A stretch of DNA of 64,000 nucleotides from Candidatus Paceibacter sp. (GCA_020724865.1 DYGA01000005.1:1-64000), one strand, 5' to 3'. Counted from the stretch's first letter, positions 24,441 through 33,447 are shown. Program-made: numbers and translations. Notes: generated by a model from the letters alone, not told the origin.

Positions 24441-25826
24441 TTGGAAACTGTATCTTTTTCTTGGCTGGTCATATTGCCTTTTGCTCTAATGTTGAGCATT
24501 ATTGCCATTTTTCCTTTATGGAAAAAAACTGCCCATCGTTGGGAAAAAAATTCCTTTAAGTTATTGTTGGCTTTATTGTTGGGAATCCCTGTAGCAGTTT
24601 GGATGTTGATAATAGGTCAAACAGAATCAGTTATTCACGCCCTAGTTGAATATGGTCAATTTATCATATTACTCACAACCTTATTTGTTATTTCTGGTAA
24701 TGTTTTTTTGCAAGGCGATATTGAAGCCACTCCCATAACCAATGTTAAATTTTTAGCTGTTGGGGGGATCCTGGCTTCTTTTATTGGCACTACCGGTGCG
24801 GCAATGATTCTGATTAGACCATTGTTAAATACCAATAAGGAAAGAAAGTATGTTGTGCATACGGTTATATTTTTTATTTTTATTGTCGCCAATTGTGGCG
24901 GACTGCTGACACCCCTTGGTGATCCGCCTTTATTTTTAGGAATGTTACGAGGGGTTCCGTTTAGCTGGACTTTTAGTTTATGGTCAGAATGGTTGTTTGT
25001 AGTTGGAGTTTTATTGCTGTTATATTTTTTAATGGATAATTATTATTATAGTTTGGAACCGACCAGTAATATTGTTAAAGATCAAACTCACATTCTGCCG
25101 ATTAAATTGGTTGGAAAAAGAAATTTACTTCTTTTGTTGGGGGTAGTTCTGTCGGTAGCATTTTTGCCGTCAATTGATTTAACTGCATATCATCACAGTC
25201 ATAATTTATCAGCACTTTTACCGGTTCGGGAAATTATTATGGGAATACTTATATTTTTATCGTTACGCGGTCCGCAGGTGGCTCGTCAGCAAAATGAATT
25301 TAATTATCACGCTATTCAAGAGGTAGCCGCTTTATTTATTGGTATATTTTTAACTATGATTCCCGCTTTGATGTATCTGCGTCAGGTAGCACCGACTCTT
25401 CCTTTGAATGAAGTTACTTTTTTTATTTTTACCGGTGGTTTAAGTTCAGTTTTAGATAATGCGCCAACTTATCTGACTTTTTTTGAGATGGCCCAAGCCA
25501 TGGGCGGAAATCCGAGTGTAGCTGGTGTTTATGAACCTTATTTGATTTCCATTTCATTGGGAGCGGTTTTCTGTGGAGCTATGACTTATATTGGCAACGG
25601 ACCTAATTTTATGGTTAAAGCTATAGCTGAAGAAAGAAAGATAGCCATGCCTTCATTTATTGGTTATTTAAAATGGTCAGTGACTATTTTGGTACCTTTA
25701 TTTTCTGTTTTGGTAATGATATTTATTGTTGGTGGTTGGTGGGCTGTGGTTGGCTCTAGTATCTTAGCTTTGTATGTATTGTTCTTTTTATATCTAAATT
25801 ATTTTAAAAAAACAGCTTTGGTTTAA
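24441..25826 (+). CDS. NhaD-type Na+/H+ antiporter
   Basis: A 461-residue membrane protein of the ion transporter superfamily with about 12 helices. It has the NhaD signature CGGLLTPLGDPPLFLG (about 152-167) and the second-repeat motif GGLSSVLDNAPTYL (about 332). The start is a TTG at 24441, chosen because GGAGGT (24430-24435) is five bases upstream; the nearby ATG at 24428 is out of frame. A citrate-type anion transporter is the alternative. It has its own promoter and terminator. Confidence 0.85.
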   Translation: METVSFSWLVILPFALMLSIIAIFPLWKKTAHRWEKNSFKLLLALLLGIPVAVWMLIIGQTESVIHALVEYGQFIILLTTLFVISGNVFLQGDIEATPITNVKFLAVGGILASFIGTTGAAMILIRPLLNTNKERKYVVHTVIFFIFIVANCGGLLTPLGDPPLFLGMLRGVPFSWTFSLWSEWLFVVGVLLLLYFLMDNYYYSLEPTSNIVKDQTHILPIKLVGKRNLLLLLGVVLSVAFLPSIDLTAYHHSHNLSALLPVREIIMGILIFLSLRGPQVARQQNEFNYHAIQEVAALFIGIFLTMIPALMYLRQVAPTLPLNEVTFFIFTGGLSSVLDNAPTYLTFFEMAQAMGGNPSVAGVYEPYLISISLGAVFCGAMTYIGNGPNFMVKAIAEERKIAMPSFIGYLKWSVTILVPLFSVLVMIFIVGGWWAVVGSSILALYVLFFLYLNYFKKTALV

Positions 25827-25831
25827 TATTT

Positions 25832-25857
25832 GCCCTGATTTACGTCAGGGCTTTTTT
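25832..25857 (+). terminator. Terminator after the antiporter gene
   Basis: GCCCTGA (25832-25838) pairs with TCAGGGC (25845-25851), followed by six T. Confidence 0.9.
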
Positions 25858-25875
25858 ATTACTTAATAGATTATA

Positions 25876-25884
25876 TGTTATACT
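25876..25884 (+). promoter_or_regulatory. Extended -10 promoter of the P-type ATPase
   Basis: TGTTATACT (25876-25884) lies 19 bases before the start codon, directly after a terminator. No strong -35 is seen. Confidence 0.55.
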
Positions 25885-25903
25885 TTAGTAAATAAGTATT
25901 TTT

Positions 25904-28666
25904 ATGGATAAATCTGTTTTACAAAAAGATTTTCATAGTTTGGCTGCGTCTGAAGTGATGCAGTTATTGGAAACTTCAATTTATGGCTTATCTGCCCCAG
26001 AAGCCAAAGTTAGACAAGAAATTTTTGGCGCCAATATCTTGCCTGAAGAAAAAAAAGTATCAAAGTTGTTGATGTTTTTTTCTCAATTCAATAGTTTATT
26101 AGTTTATTTATTGTTGGCAGCGGCTGCATTGTCTTTTTATTTTGATCACTTGGTGGATGCTATAGTAATTTTTGTTGTTGTTTTATTTAATGCCATCTTT
26201 GGATTTGTACAGGAGTATCGTTCTGAAAAAGCTATAGCCGCATTGAAAAAATTAGTTAAAGATACCATAAGAATAATTCGAGCTGGTCAGCAAATTGAAG
26301 TTGATATTGCTGAATTAGTGCCGGGAGATGTAATGTTGATAGCTGAAGGCGACAAAATTCCTGCTGATGGACGAGTGATTGAGGCAAAAAATTTATTGGT
26401 CAACGAAGCATCATTAACTGGTGAATCAATGCCGCAGCGGAAAATAATTGAGCCAGTAAAAATAAAAACTATTTTGCAGGAACGTGAAAATATGGTTTAT
26501 AGCGGCACGGTGGTGGTATCGGGTGAAGGTAAAATAGTAATCACTGCTACCGGCGTTGATACTGAGCTAGGAAAAATAGCCATTCAAGTACAAAGTTCCA
26601 GTCGAGGTAAAAGTCATTTTATGGATAAAGTTGATCAATTAGGTAAACAACTGGCTATTCTTGCTATAGTTGGTTCATTGTTAGTAGTATTAATCGGCTG
26701 GTTCAATAATTTTACCTGGTTTGATCTGCTGTTATTTGGTATTGCTTCAGCAGTATCGGGTATTCCTGAAGGATTGCCAGTTGTTTTGGTGGTAGTATTG
26801 GCGATTGGTGTTCAACGGATGGCTAAACGTCGCGCAATTGTTAAACACTTAGCTTCGGTTGAACCTTTGGGTATGGTTGATGTAATTTGTACTGACAAAA
26901 CCGGAACTTTAACAAAAAATATAATGACAGTGACAAATATTTTTTATGGTGGCAAGACCGTAGCATTGACCGGGACAGGTTATAAGTTGCAAGGTGATTT
27001 TTGGTTTGATGGAGCTAAAATTGTGCCTTTGACTGATCCGTGGTTATCACGAATGTTGATAGCTGGTTCAATTGTTCATCATTCCTCTTTGGTTTTAAAA
27101 ACGGATGAGGAAAATAAAGATGAAACCATAGAAGTCGTAGGTGATCCAACAGAGGTAGCTTTGCTGATAGCTGCTCACAAAGCCGGACTTAGTAAAGAAC
27201 AATTGTTGATAGATAATAAAGTTGTTGACAATTTGCCTTTTAGTTCAGATTATAAATTTCAAGCCGCTTTGGTTAGTAGTAAATTAACTGGTAATTCTGA
27301 AGAAAAAAACATATATGCAATTGGCGCTTTAGAAACCTTATTGCCTCGTTGTAAAAAAGTGTTGTGGCAAGGCGAGGAGAAAAAAATCAGTGACGAATTG
27401 TTAAATGAATACAAAAAAAATCATAAAAAGTTAGCCCAAGAAGGTTATCGGATTATTGCTATGGCATATCGTCAAATCAACGAAGAAAAAAATAAACTCA
27501 ACGAAATAAACCATGATGATGTTACGGGACTTACGTTACTAGGTTTATTTGCAATTATTGATCCTCCGCGAGAAGAGGTAAAAGCCGCCATTGAGTTGTG
27601 TCAGCGGGCTGGTATCAGAGTGGTTATGATTACCGGTGATAATATTGATACCGCCTTGGCTATAGGTAAACAAATTGGTTTAATTGATAAAAAATCTGAT
27701 CGTAATTATGTTTATACTGATCTGGAAATTGTTGATTATAATGATAAACAATTTTCTGAGTTAGCAAAAAATGTAAAAATTTTAGCTAGGGTTTCTCCAA
27801 CAACTAAAATGCGTTTAGTTAAAGAGTTGCAAGCAGCTGGTCATACAGTGGCTATGACTGGTGATGGTGTAAATGATGCCCCAGCCTTGCAACAGGCGGA
27901 TATTGGTGTAGCCATGGGTAAAGTAGGCACTGATGTAGCCAGAGAGGCTGCGGAAATAGTTTTAACCGACGATAATTTTGCTTCATTAGTAAGTGCTGTA
28001 GAGGAAGGAAGGGCAGTGTTTAATAATGTCAGGCGCACCTCGGCATTTTTGGTTACTACCAATGTGGCAGAGTTTTTAACTTTAATAGTTATGTTGTTAT
28101 TGGGTGTCGGTATGCCTTTGCTCCCCATTCAGATTTTATGGTTAAATTTGGTGACTGATGGTTTTGCTGGTATTTCATTAGCTACAGAAAAAACTCATGG
28201 GGATGTTTTACATCGCGCACCATTTCCTCGAAATACTAAAATTTTAAATAAAGAAGTTTTTGATTTGATTTTTATCGTTGGCGTACTAATGGTTATGTGT
28301 GCAGTAGTTATAGGTTATCCGTTATTGAAAGCAGGACTTTATGAATATGGTCGTAGTTTAATTTTTGCTAGTATGTCGCTTTTACAATTATGGAATGTCT
28401 ATAATTTACGCTCAATGAACAAATCTGTTTGGCGTGTAGGTTGGTTTAATAATAAATATATAAATTTTGGAGTTTTAGCTTCATTGGTTTTGATGTTGGT
28501 GGTATTATATGTGCCTTTTTTACAAAAAGCATTTTCTTTTGTTTCTTTGACCGTCAAGGATTGGTTAATAATTATTCCTTTAACATTTTCAGTTATAGTC
28601 GGAGTAGAGATATATAAATATTTTAAATTTTATGATAAACGTTTATTTAAAAAGAGTGATGCTTGA
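25904..28666 (+). CDS. Cation-transporting P-type ATPase, Ca2+ (P2A-like)
   Basis: A 920-residue ATP-driven cation pump. It has an N-terminal cation-ATPase domain (SLAASEVMQLLETS), an actuator TGES loop (SLTGESMPQRK), the M4 motif GIPEGLPVVLV and the phosphorylation site CTDKTGTLTKN. The hinge is TGDGVNDAPALQQADIGVAMG, M5 has NVAEF and M6 has NLVTDGFAG. PEGLP with the NLVTDG residues points to Ca2+ transport as in SERCA-type pumps, though Mn2+ or Na+ cannot be excluded. The gene ends with UGA, which overlaps the next promoter. Confidence 0.9.
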   Translation: MDKSVLQKDFHSLAASEVMQLLETSIYGLSAPEAKVRQEIFGANILPEEKKVSKLLMFFSQFNSLLVYLLLAAAALSFYFDHLVDAIVIFVVVLFNAIFGFVQEYRSEKAIAALKKLVKDTIRIIRAGQQIEVDIAELVPGDVMLIAEGDKIPADGRVIEAKNLLVNEASLTGESMPQRKIIEPVKIKTILQERENMVYSGTVVVSGEGKIVITATGVDTELGKIAIQVQSSSRGKSHFMDKVDQLGKQLAILAIVGSLLVVLIGWFNNFTWFDLLLFGIASAVSGIPEGLPVVLVVVLAIGVQRMAKRRAIVKHLASVEPLGMVDVICTDKTGTLTKNIMTVTNIFYGGKTVALTGTGYKLQGDFWFDGAKIVPLTDPWLSRMLIAGSIVHHSSLVLKTDEENKDETIEVVGDPTEVALLIAAHKAGLSKEQLLIDNKVVDNLPFSSDYKFQAALVSSKLTGNSEEKNIYAIGALETLLPRCKKVLWQGEEKKISDELLNEYKKNHKKLAQEGYRIIAMAYRQINEEKNKLNEINHDDVTGLTLLGLFAIIDPPREEVKAAIELCQRAGIRVVMITGDNIDTALAIGKQIGLIDKKSDRNYVYTDLEIVDYNDKQFSELAKNVKILARVSPTTKMRLVKELQAAGHTVAMTGDGVNDAPALQQADIGVAMGKVGTDVAREAAEIVLTDDNFASLVSAVEEGRAVFNNVRRTSAFLVTTNVAEFLTLIVMLLLGVGMPLLPIQILWLNLVTDGFAGISLATEKTHGDVLHRAPFPRNTKILNKEVFDLIFIVGVLMVMCAVVIGYPLLKAGLYEYGRSLIFASMSLLQLWNVYNLRSMNKSVWRVGWFNNKYINFGVLASLVLMLVVLYVPFLQKAFSFVSLTVKDWLIIIPLTFSVIVGVEIYKYFKFYDKRLFKKSDA

Positions 28667-28690
28667 CCGAGTAAAAAATTTTGCTATAAT
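28663..28690 (+). promoter_or_regulatory. Near-consensus promoter upstream of the tRNA-Asn leader unit
   Basis: TTGACC (28663-28668), 16 bases, then TATAAT (28685-28690) preceded by TGC (extended -10). It overlaps the ATPase stop codon. The predicted start, about 28697, coincides with an ATG. Confidence 0.75.
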
Positions 28691-28696
28691 TCGTAT

Positions 28697-28750
28697 ATGG
28701 TTAAACAAATATTAAATAATAATAATAATAATTTTTTAGAACGTCCTTAG
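28697..28750 (+). CDS. Possible 17-residue leader peptide with six Asn codons
   Basis: ATG at 28697 opens MVKQILNNNNNNFLERP and stops at a TAG (28748-28750). Six consecutive AAT codons span 28715-28732. The ATG lies where transcription should begin, so translation would be leaderless. Its stop overlaps one arm of an alternative RNA pairing, and tRNA-Asn follows in the same unit. It resembles an amino-acid-responsive leader peptide, but an AT-rich chance run is quite possible. Confidence 0.35.
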   Translation: MVKQILNNNNNNFLERP

Positions 28751-28806
28751 GAGTACGGAAATTTTGTTTTATTTTAAAACCGGCTTCCTAAGGGCCGGAT
28801 ATTTTA
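28745..28806 (+). promoter_or_regulatory. Alternative RNA structures with terminator-like hairpin
   Basis: CCGGC (28780-28784) pairs with GCCGG (28794-28798), followed by ATATTTTATTT: a weak terminator. Its loop, TCCTAAGG (28786-28793), is perfectly complementary to CCTTAGGA (28745-28752) upstream, so the two conformations compete. The remaining spacer to tRNA-Asn holds a GC palindrome, ATCCCGCG/CGCGGGAT (28916-28933), and no gene. Confidence 0.4.
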
Positions 28807-28958
28807 TTTGTAACTGGTTCAAGATTTATAAGTTTTAAAGGTAGAATATTTATCCCGCCTAGCTGGCTGCAAAGATTAATACAAAGAAGTTTTAGTTTTA
28901 AATACCGTGTTGTTAATCCCGCGACCGCGGGATCGCTTGTCCGCCCTGTTACTTTTGT

Positions 28959-29033
28959 TGCCGAGTAGTTCAAAGGTAGAACGCTACGCTGTTAACGTAG
29001 ATGTTGCAGGTTCGAGTCCTGCCTCGGCAGCCA
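28959..29033 (+). tRNA. tRNA-Asn (anticodon GUU)
   Basis: Acceptor TGCCGAG/CTCGGCA, D-arm GTTCAAAGGTAGAAC, anticodon stem CTACG/CGTAG with loop CTGTTAA, and T-arm GCAGGTTCGAGTCCTGC. Discriminator G and encoded CCA. 75 nt. The cognate synthetase gene asnS lies 5.5 kb downstream. Confidence 0.97.
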
Positions 29034-29214
29034 TAGTAACGGGGTGAATTCAAGCTCTAGCAGTCAATTTTGCGGGATAATATTTTTATATTGCAGTTTG
29101 TCACACTTTACGCGTAAGATGGCATGAAAGTCTACCTTGAGGGTTAAGCTAAATAAAATTGAATTGTTGGTCTATTATTTTGCCCAAAATCAAAACAACA
29201 CTTATAGTGAAGAT

Positions 29215-29559
29215 ATGAGATTAATTATTTCTAAATATTACCCAGCACTATTTTGGATTAGCGTGATAATTAGCGCTGTGCTTTTGTTTATGCCAGGAGG
29301 CACTGAACCAGGGCTTCCTTATGTTGATAAGGTGGCTCATTTTTTATTGTTTGGTTGGTTGAGTTTATTGGGACTTAAAACTTATCAGCGCGTATTTATT
29401 ATTATTTCCAGTTTAATCGTTTATACAGTGCTAGCAGAATTTATCCAGTATTATTTTGTGACCAATCGAGGTTTGGAATTTATGGATGCGGTGATGGGGA
29501 TAGTGGGGATTGTGGTGGGGTGGTTTTTTTATAATCGTAAGTTTCTTAATCATAATTAA
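29215..29559 (+). CDS. VanZ-like membrane protein
   Basis: A 114-residue protein with four predicted helices. The VanZ-family pattern includes the early Pro-x-F-W helix, VDKVAHFLLFGWLSLLG (Asp/Lys/His motif) and AEFIQYYFVTNRGLEFMDAVMGIVG. The start at 29215 (MRLIISKYYPALFW) begins the conserved region; the longer TTG frame from 29137 adds a soluble, non-conserved lead. Family function is poorly known (teicoplanin resistance in one case). Confidence 0.8.
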   Translation: MRLIISKYYPALFWISVIISAVLLFMPGGTEPGLPYVDKVAHFLLFGWLSLLGLKTYQRVFIIISSLIVYTVLAEFIQYYFVTNRGLEFMDAVMGIVGIVVGWFFYNRKFLNHN

Positions 29560-29680
29560 TCTATAATTTGAATAATTATAATTATTAATTACTAATAACT
29601 AATTACTAATCAATGATTTATTTAAAAATTAAACAATTAATAGATTCATTAAAAATTAGTAATTAAAGATTAATAATTAA

Positions 29681-29708
29681 AAAACCCCGAAATTAATTTC
29701 GGGGTTTT
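29681..29708. terminator. Bidirectional terminator between vanZ-like gene and zip
   Basis: AAAACCCCGAAATT and AATTTCGGGGTTTT (29681-29708) are perfect complements. The A/T flanks allow termination on both strands of these convergent genes. The preceding 120 bases are ATTAGTAATTAATAATTA-type repeats. Confidence 0.9.
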
Positions 29709-29728
29709 TACTATATTCCAGGTTCTAT

Positions 29729-30496
29729 TTAGTGTCCATGCGGCGCTAAGGTTGTAACCAGATAAATTATTAATATTCCTAGTATTAGCCAGACAGATTG
29801 CCAAGCAATATATTTTTTATTGGTTTCATGGTGCAATTCGGGCATGATATCGGCCATAGCTAGATAAAGAAACCCGCCACCAGCAATAGCTAAAAGATAG
29901 GGGATAGTATTTTCGACAGTTATAGCAAAATAATATGTTGTTATTCCACCAAATATCGCTATTAAACCAGAAAAAAAATTCCACCATAAGGCTTTGGCTT
30001 TGGTAAATCCAGAATAAATAAGTATTCCAAAATCGGCTATTTCCTGGGGAATTTCATGTAAGGTGATAACCAAAGTTGTTATAATTCCTAAACTGGGATT
30101 GATTAAAAAGCTGGTAGCAATTAAAGCACCGTCCACAAAATTGTGAATACCATCGCCAATAAGATTTATGTAACCAATTGATTTATTATTGTGAGCATGA
30201 TGAGGACCATGACAATGACAGTGGTGCCAATGTAAATATTTTTCAATCAGGAAAAAAGCCAAAATTGATAGTAAGATAATTGCCGAAAGTAAATCAGCTT
30301 CAATTTCTGTTTCCTGATGGCTAAAAAGTTCTGGAAAAATTCCAAAAAATACTGCTCCCAATAATGCTCCAGCTGCTAAACTAATTGTGATGCGGTTAAA
30401 AATTGGGTGATCAACTTTTGCTAAGAGTAAAATACCAGTAAAAGAAATAATACTGACAGCAAAGGTAGCGAGAATGATTTGCAATAAAAGTGACAT
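29729..30496 (-). CDS. ZIP-family divalent metal transporter
   Basis: A 255-residue importer, probably for Zn2+ or Mn2+/Fe2+. It has eight predicted helices, a His-rich cytoplasmic loop (HWHHCHCHGPHHAH, about residues 90-103), the TM4 motif GDGIHNFVDGALIA and the TM5 motif HEIPQEIADFG that forms the metal site. It lies four bases behind the Fur-family gene, so its expression is probably repressed under metal sufficiency. Confidence 0.93.
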   Translation of the reverse strand: MSLLLQIILATFAVSIISFTGILLLAKVDHPIFNRITISLAAGALLGAVFFGIFPELFSHQETEIEADLLSAIILLSILAFFLIEKYLHWHHCHCHGPHHAHNNKSIGYINLIGDGIHNFVDGALIATSFLINPSLGIITTLVITLHEIPQEIADFGILIYSGFTKAKALWWNFFSGLIAIFGGITTYYFAITVENTIPYLLAIAGGGFLYLAMADIMPELHHETNKKYIAWQSVWLILGILIIYLVTTLAPHGH

Positions 30497-30500
30497 AGTA

Positions 30501-30872
30501 TTAATGACAATGATTACATAGACCGCTCAAAATTAACTGGTGGGAGATATTTGTAAAATTTTTGATTTTATATTTGTGGTTACAAGGCAAACATTCGGTG
30601 CGACCGCATCTTTGGCAAACAATGTGGTGGTGAATTTTTTTATCTAAGTAGTAAAAGGTTTCGTTATTAATAATTTCTTGAAAAATAATTTTTAGATTGG
30701 TTAAAAGTTTGAGATTGCGATAAATTGATACCAAATCAATTTGAGGTAAATATTGATAAATCTGTTTAGCTGATAGAGGAGTTTTGTATTTTTTTAAAAC
30801 TTCTAAGATTAGTTGTCTAGGTGTGGTAATTTTGAAACCAGCTTGTTTTAATTTTAATTCTTGGTTAGTCAT
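30501..30872 (-). CDS. Fur-family transcriptional regulator (Zur-like)
   Basis: A 123-residue metalloregulator. It has a winged helix with KITTPRQLILEVLKK and LVSIYRNLKLL, and a metal-binding dimer domain with HHHIVCQRCGRTECL and the terminal CNHCH. Both structural-zinc CxxC pairs are present. Position upstream of and coupled to a ZIP gene supports zinc sensing, but Fur or Mur specificity cannot be excluded. A perfect palindrome overlaps its promoter, implying autoregulation. Confidence 0.9.
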   Translation of the reverse strand: MTNQELKLKQAGFKITTPRQLILEVLKKYKTPLSAKQIYQYLPQIDLVSIYRNLKLLTNLKIIFQEIINNETFYYLDKKIHHHIVCQRCGRTECLPCNHKYKIKNFTNISHQLILSGLCNHCH

Positions 30873-30875
30873 ATT

Positions 30876-30902
30876 TATAATTGCAAATCATTTGCAATTA
30901 TA
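30876..30902 (-). promoter_or_regulatory. Putative Zur/Fur operator
   Basis: TATAATTGCAAA and TTTGCAATTATA form a perfect 12-bp inverted repeat around TCA, starting three bases before the regulator's ATG. It overlaps the -10 region (minus strand: TTGACA at 30928-30923, then TAATAT after 17 bases). Confidence 0.75.
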
Positions 30903-30975
30903 TTATTATACCTATAATAATTTGTCAAAAAGTATTTAGTGGATAAGTTTTTTTTAATTTGTTAAAATAATTTAT

Positions 30976-32079
30976 ATGCGACATAATTTAGTTAGCAAAA
31001 TATTTATTATTTTGTTTTTATTTTTTTTACCTCTGACTTTGCATGCTCAAGAAGCATATTATCGTGCTGAAGTTTTGCAAGTTATTGCCCAAGAAGATTA
31101 TCAGCGCGAAGACGGTTCTTACGGCGTCAGACAACATTTGTTATTACGTATAAAAAATAATGATTTAGCAGGTAAAGAGATAGAAATTAATAATTTAAAT
31201 GATTTTGATGTTTTATCACAAAATAAATATAAAGTTGGCGATCAGGTAATTGTTGCCCATTATCAAAATCAAACCGGTGAAGATTATTATCAAATTCAAG
31301 ATTATGTGCGGACAAAAAGTTTATTTTGGTTGGTTTTAGTCTTTATTTTACTGATAATAGCAATTGGAAAATGGAAGGGTTTACGGGCATTACTTGGGCT
31401 TTGTTTGAGTTTTGTGGTGATAATGTATTTTATGATTCCGCAAATATTAGCGGGTTATTCGCCATTGCTAATTGGTACGATTGGTTCAGTTATTATTTTG
31501 AGCATGTTAATTTATCTGACGGAAGGCTGGCAAAAGCTTTCTCATTTATCAATTTTGTCAATCGTTGTTAGTTTAAGTATCACAGCAGTATTAGCGGTGA
31601 TATTTACCAATCTGGCTAATTTATTGGGTGGAGGGAGTGATGAAATTTTATTTTTAATAGGTGTAGGAGAAAATACTATTAATTTTAAAGGTTTATTGCT
31701 CACGGGTATTATTATTGGTACTTTGGGAGTGCTGGATGATGTAGTAGTCAGTCAGATTAGTTTAGTTGAGGAAATTAAAAATGCAAACCCCAGTTTATCA
31801 AGAAAGGAAATTTTTAATCGAGCGATGAAAGTTGGAATAACACATATTGGCGCAATGACCAATACTTTGTTTTTGGCTTATGCAGGTGCGGCATTACCTT
31901 TATTATTATTATTTAGTGTACAGAATCCACCCTTTTTAAGTTTTTTTGATGTTATAAATAATGAATTAATAGCCACTGAGATAGTTCGCACCCTCACAGG
32001 TTCGGTGGGTTTAACTTTAGCTGCGCCAATTGCTACATTGGTGGCAGTATTGTCCCAAAAAAACAGTAGCTCTAATTAA
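30976..32079 (+). CDS. YibE/F-family membrane protein
   Basis: A 367-residue protein with a cleavable signal peptide (HAQEAYY after about residue 24), a periplasmic-type beta domain (residues 25-110) and about seven helices. The YibE/F signature is GTLGVLDDVVVSQISLVEEIKNANP (LDDVVVSQ at about 250) with GITHIGAMTNTLFLAYAGA. Its function is unknown; some members are linked to metal or nucleotide transport. It is divergent from the fur-zip unit. Confidence 0.88.
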   Translation: MRHNLVSKIFIILFLFFLPLTLHAQEAYYRAEVLQVIAQEDYQREDGSYGVRQHLLLRIKNNDLAGKEIEINNLNDFDVLSQNKYKVGDQVIVAHYQNQTGEDYYQIQDYVRTKSLFWLVLVFILLIIAIGKWKGLRALLGLCLSFVVIMYFMIPQILAGYSPLLIGTIGSVIILSMLIYLTEGWQKLSHLSILSIVVSLSITAVLAVIFTNLANLLGGGSDEILFLIGVGENTINFKGLLLTGIIIGTLGVLDDVVVSQISLVEEIKNANPSLSRKEIFNRAMKVGITHIGAMTNTLFLAYAGAALPLLLLFSVQNPPFLSFFDVINNELIATEIVRTLTGSVGLTLAAPIATLVAVLSQKNSSSN

Positions 32080-32097
32080 AACAAATTAAAAATAATC

Positions 32098-32106
32098 TGT
32101 TATAAT
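32098..32106 (+). promoter_or_regulatory. Extended -10 element abutting the next start codon
   Basis: TGTTATAAT (32098-32106) ends seven bases before the ATG at 32114, so transcription would begin at or next to the start codon (leaderless mRNA). Confidence 0.55.
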
Positions 32107-32113
32107 ATACAAT

Positions 32114-33424
32114 ATGAATAAAAATAAAAATAACCATGCCCATGTAGTAGCAGTAGATATGGGATATGGTCATTTGCGAGCAGCTTATAATTTGAATGGA
32201 CTGGCTGGTGGCCAAGTGTATAGTGTTAATCGTTATCGCGGCATTCCTCAAGCAGATAAAAGAATTTGGGAACAAAGTCGGAAATTTTATGAATTTGTCT
32301 CTAAATTTAAAAATGTACCCTTGATCGGAAATAAGGCTTTTTCATATTTTGATAAATTTCAACAAATAGAAAATTTTTATCCTATCAGGGATATGACCAA
32401 ACCGACCTTACAACTTTCCCAAACCCTACAATTGATACGTCGAAAAAAATGGGGCAAACATTTTATTGATTTATTAAATAAAGATCCAAGACCACTAGTA
32501 TCTACTTTTTTTGTTACCGCTTTTATGGCTGAAGAGTTTGGTTATCGTGGAGATATATATTTGGTAGTTTGTGATGCTGATATCAGTCGGGCTTGGGCAA
32601 GTGATCAGGCTAATGTCAGTAGAATAAAATATTTTGTACCAACTGAGAGGGCGCGAACACGACTGAAAATGTATGGCGTTAGAGAAGAAAATATATTTTT
32701 AACTGGTTTTCCTCTGCCCAAAGCCAATACCGGCTCCAAACGTTTGACTGTTTTAAAAAAAGATTTAGGTGTTAGACTGGCCAATTTGGATCCCAATGGT
32801 AAATATATAAAAACTTATGAACGTACCCTTCGTAAATATTTAGATGGTCATTTGCGTCGTACTCCTACTCGGCCACTTACTATTATGTTTGCCGTGGGAG
32901 GGGCAGGTGCGCAAAGGGAAATTGGCGTGGGTATTGTCAGAGCCTTACAAAAGAAATTAGTAGAAGACAAAGTAAAAATAATTTTGGTAGCCGGCATTCA
33001 TAATGATGTAAGTAGATATTTTCGTGAAGAAATAATCAATTTAGGTTTAAGAAACGAGATCGGTAAAAGTATAAATATTATTTATGCTCCCAATAAGCCA
33101 GCTTATTTTGAAGCTTTCAATCAGGCTTTACATCAAACTGACATCATTTGGACTAAACCCTCAGAGTTGTCTTTTTATACCGCTTTGGGATTGCCTTTTA
33201 TATTAACTGAACCAATTGGCAGTCAGGAAATATGTAATCGTGGTTGGTTGGAAAAGATTGGTTCTGGTTTAAGACAAAAATCAATAGAACATACAGCGGA
33301 ATGGTTATTTGAATTGGTTGATTCTGGTTGGTTAGCGGAAGCAGCAGTTGAAGGATTTTTGGAAGCGCCTAATTTGGGTACTTACCATATCGAAGAGATC
33401 GTGCAGAAAAGTTATAAATTATAA
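32114..33424 (+). CDS. Putative GT-B-fold glycosyltransferase-like protein
   Basis: A 436-residue soluble protein not recognised with certainty. The N-terminus VVAVDMGYGHLRAAYNL resembles the GGGHRAA-type start of MurG/MGDG synthase-like enzymes. The C-terminal half has FAVGGAGAQREIG, a Rossmann start, and WTKPSELSFYTALGLPFILTEPIGSQE, resembling the nucleotide-sugar-binding segment of GT28 proteins. No signal peptide or membrane helix is seen. A glycolipid or envelope sugar transfer role is inferred from fold only. Confidence 0.6.
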   Translation: MNKNKNNHAHVVAVDMGYGHLRAAYNLNGLAGGQVYSVNRYRGIPQADKRIWEQSRKFYEFVSKFKNVPLIGNKAFSYFDKFQQIENFYPIRDMTKPTLQLSQTLQLIRRKKWGKHFIDLLNKDPRPLVSTFFVTAFMAEEFGYRGDIYLVVCDADISRAWASDQANVSRIKYFVPTERARTRLKMYGVREENIFLTGFPLPKANTGSKRLTVLKKDLGVRLANLDPNGKYIKTYERTLRKYLDGHLRRTPTRPLTIMFAVGGAGAQREIGVGIVRALQKKLVEDKVKIILVAGIHNDVSRYFREEIINLGLRNEIGKSINIIYAPNKPAYFEAFNQALHQTDIIWTKPSELSFYTALGLPFILTEPIGSQEICNRGWLEKIGSGLRQKSIEHTAEWLFELVDSGWLAEAAVEGFLEAPNLGTYHIEEIVQKSYKL

Positions 33425-33447
33425 ACTTTAAATTTTATTTAAATTTA

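Noticed and set aside
28745..28806. T-box riboswitch upstream of tRNA-Asn
   Set aside because: There is no stem I, no T-box sequence, and no downstream amino-acid gene.
28697..28958. Possible RNase P, tmRNA, SRP or 6S RNA in the spacer before tRNA-Asn
   Set aside because: No characteristic conserved segments of these RNAs are visible; only short hairpins are.
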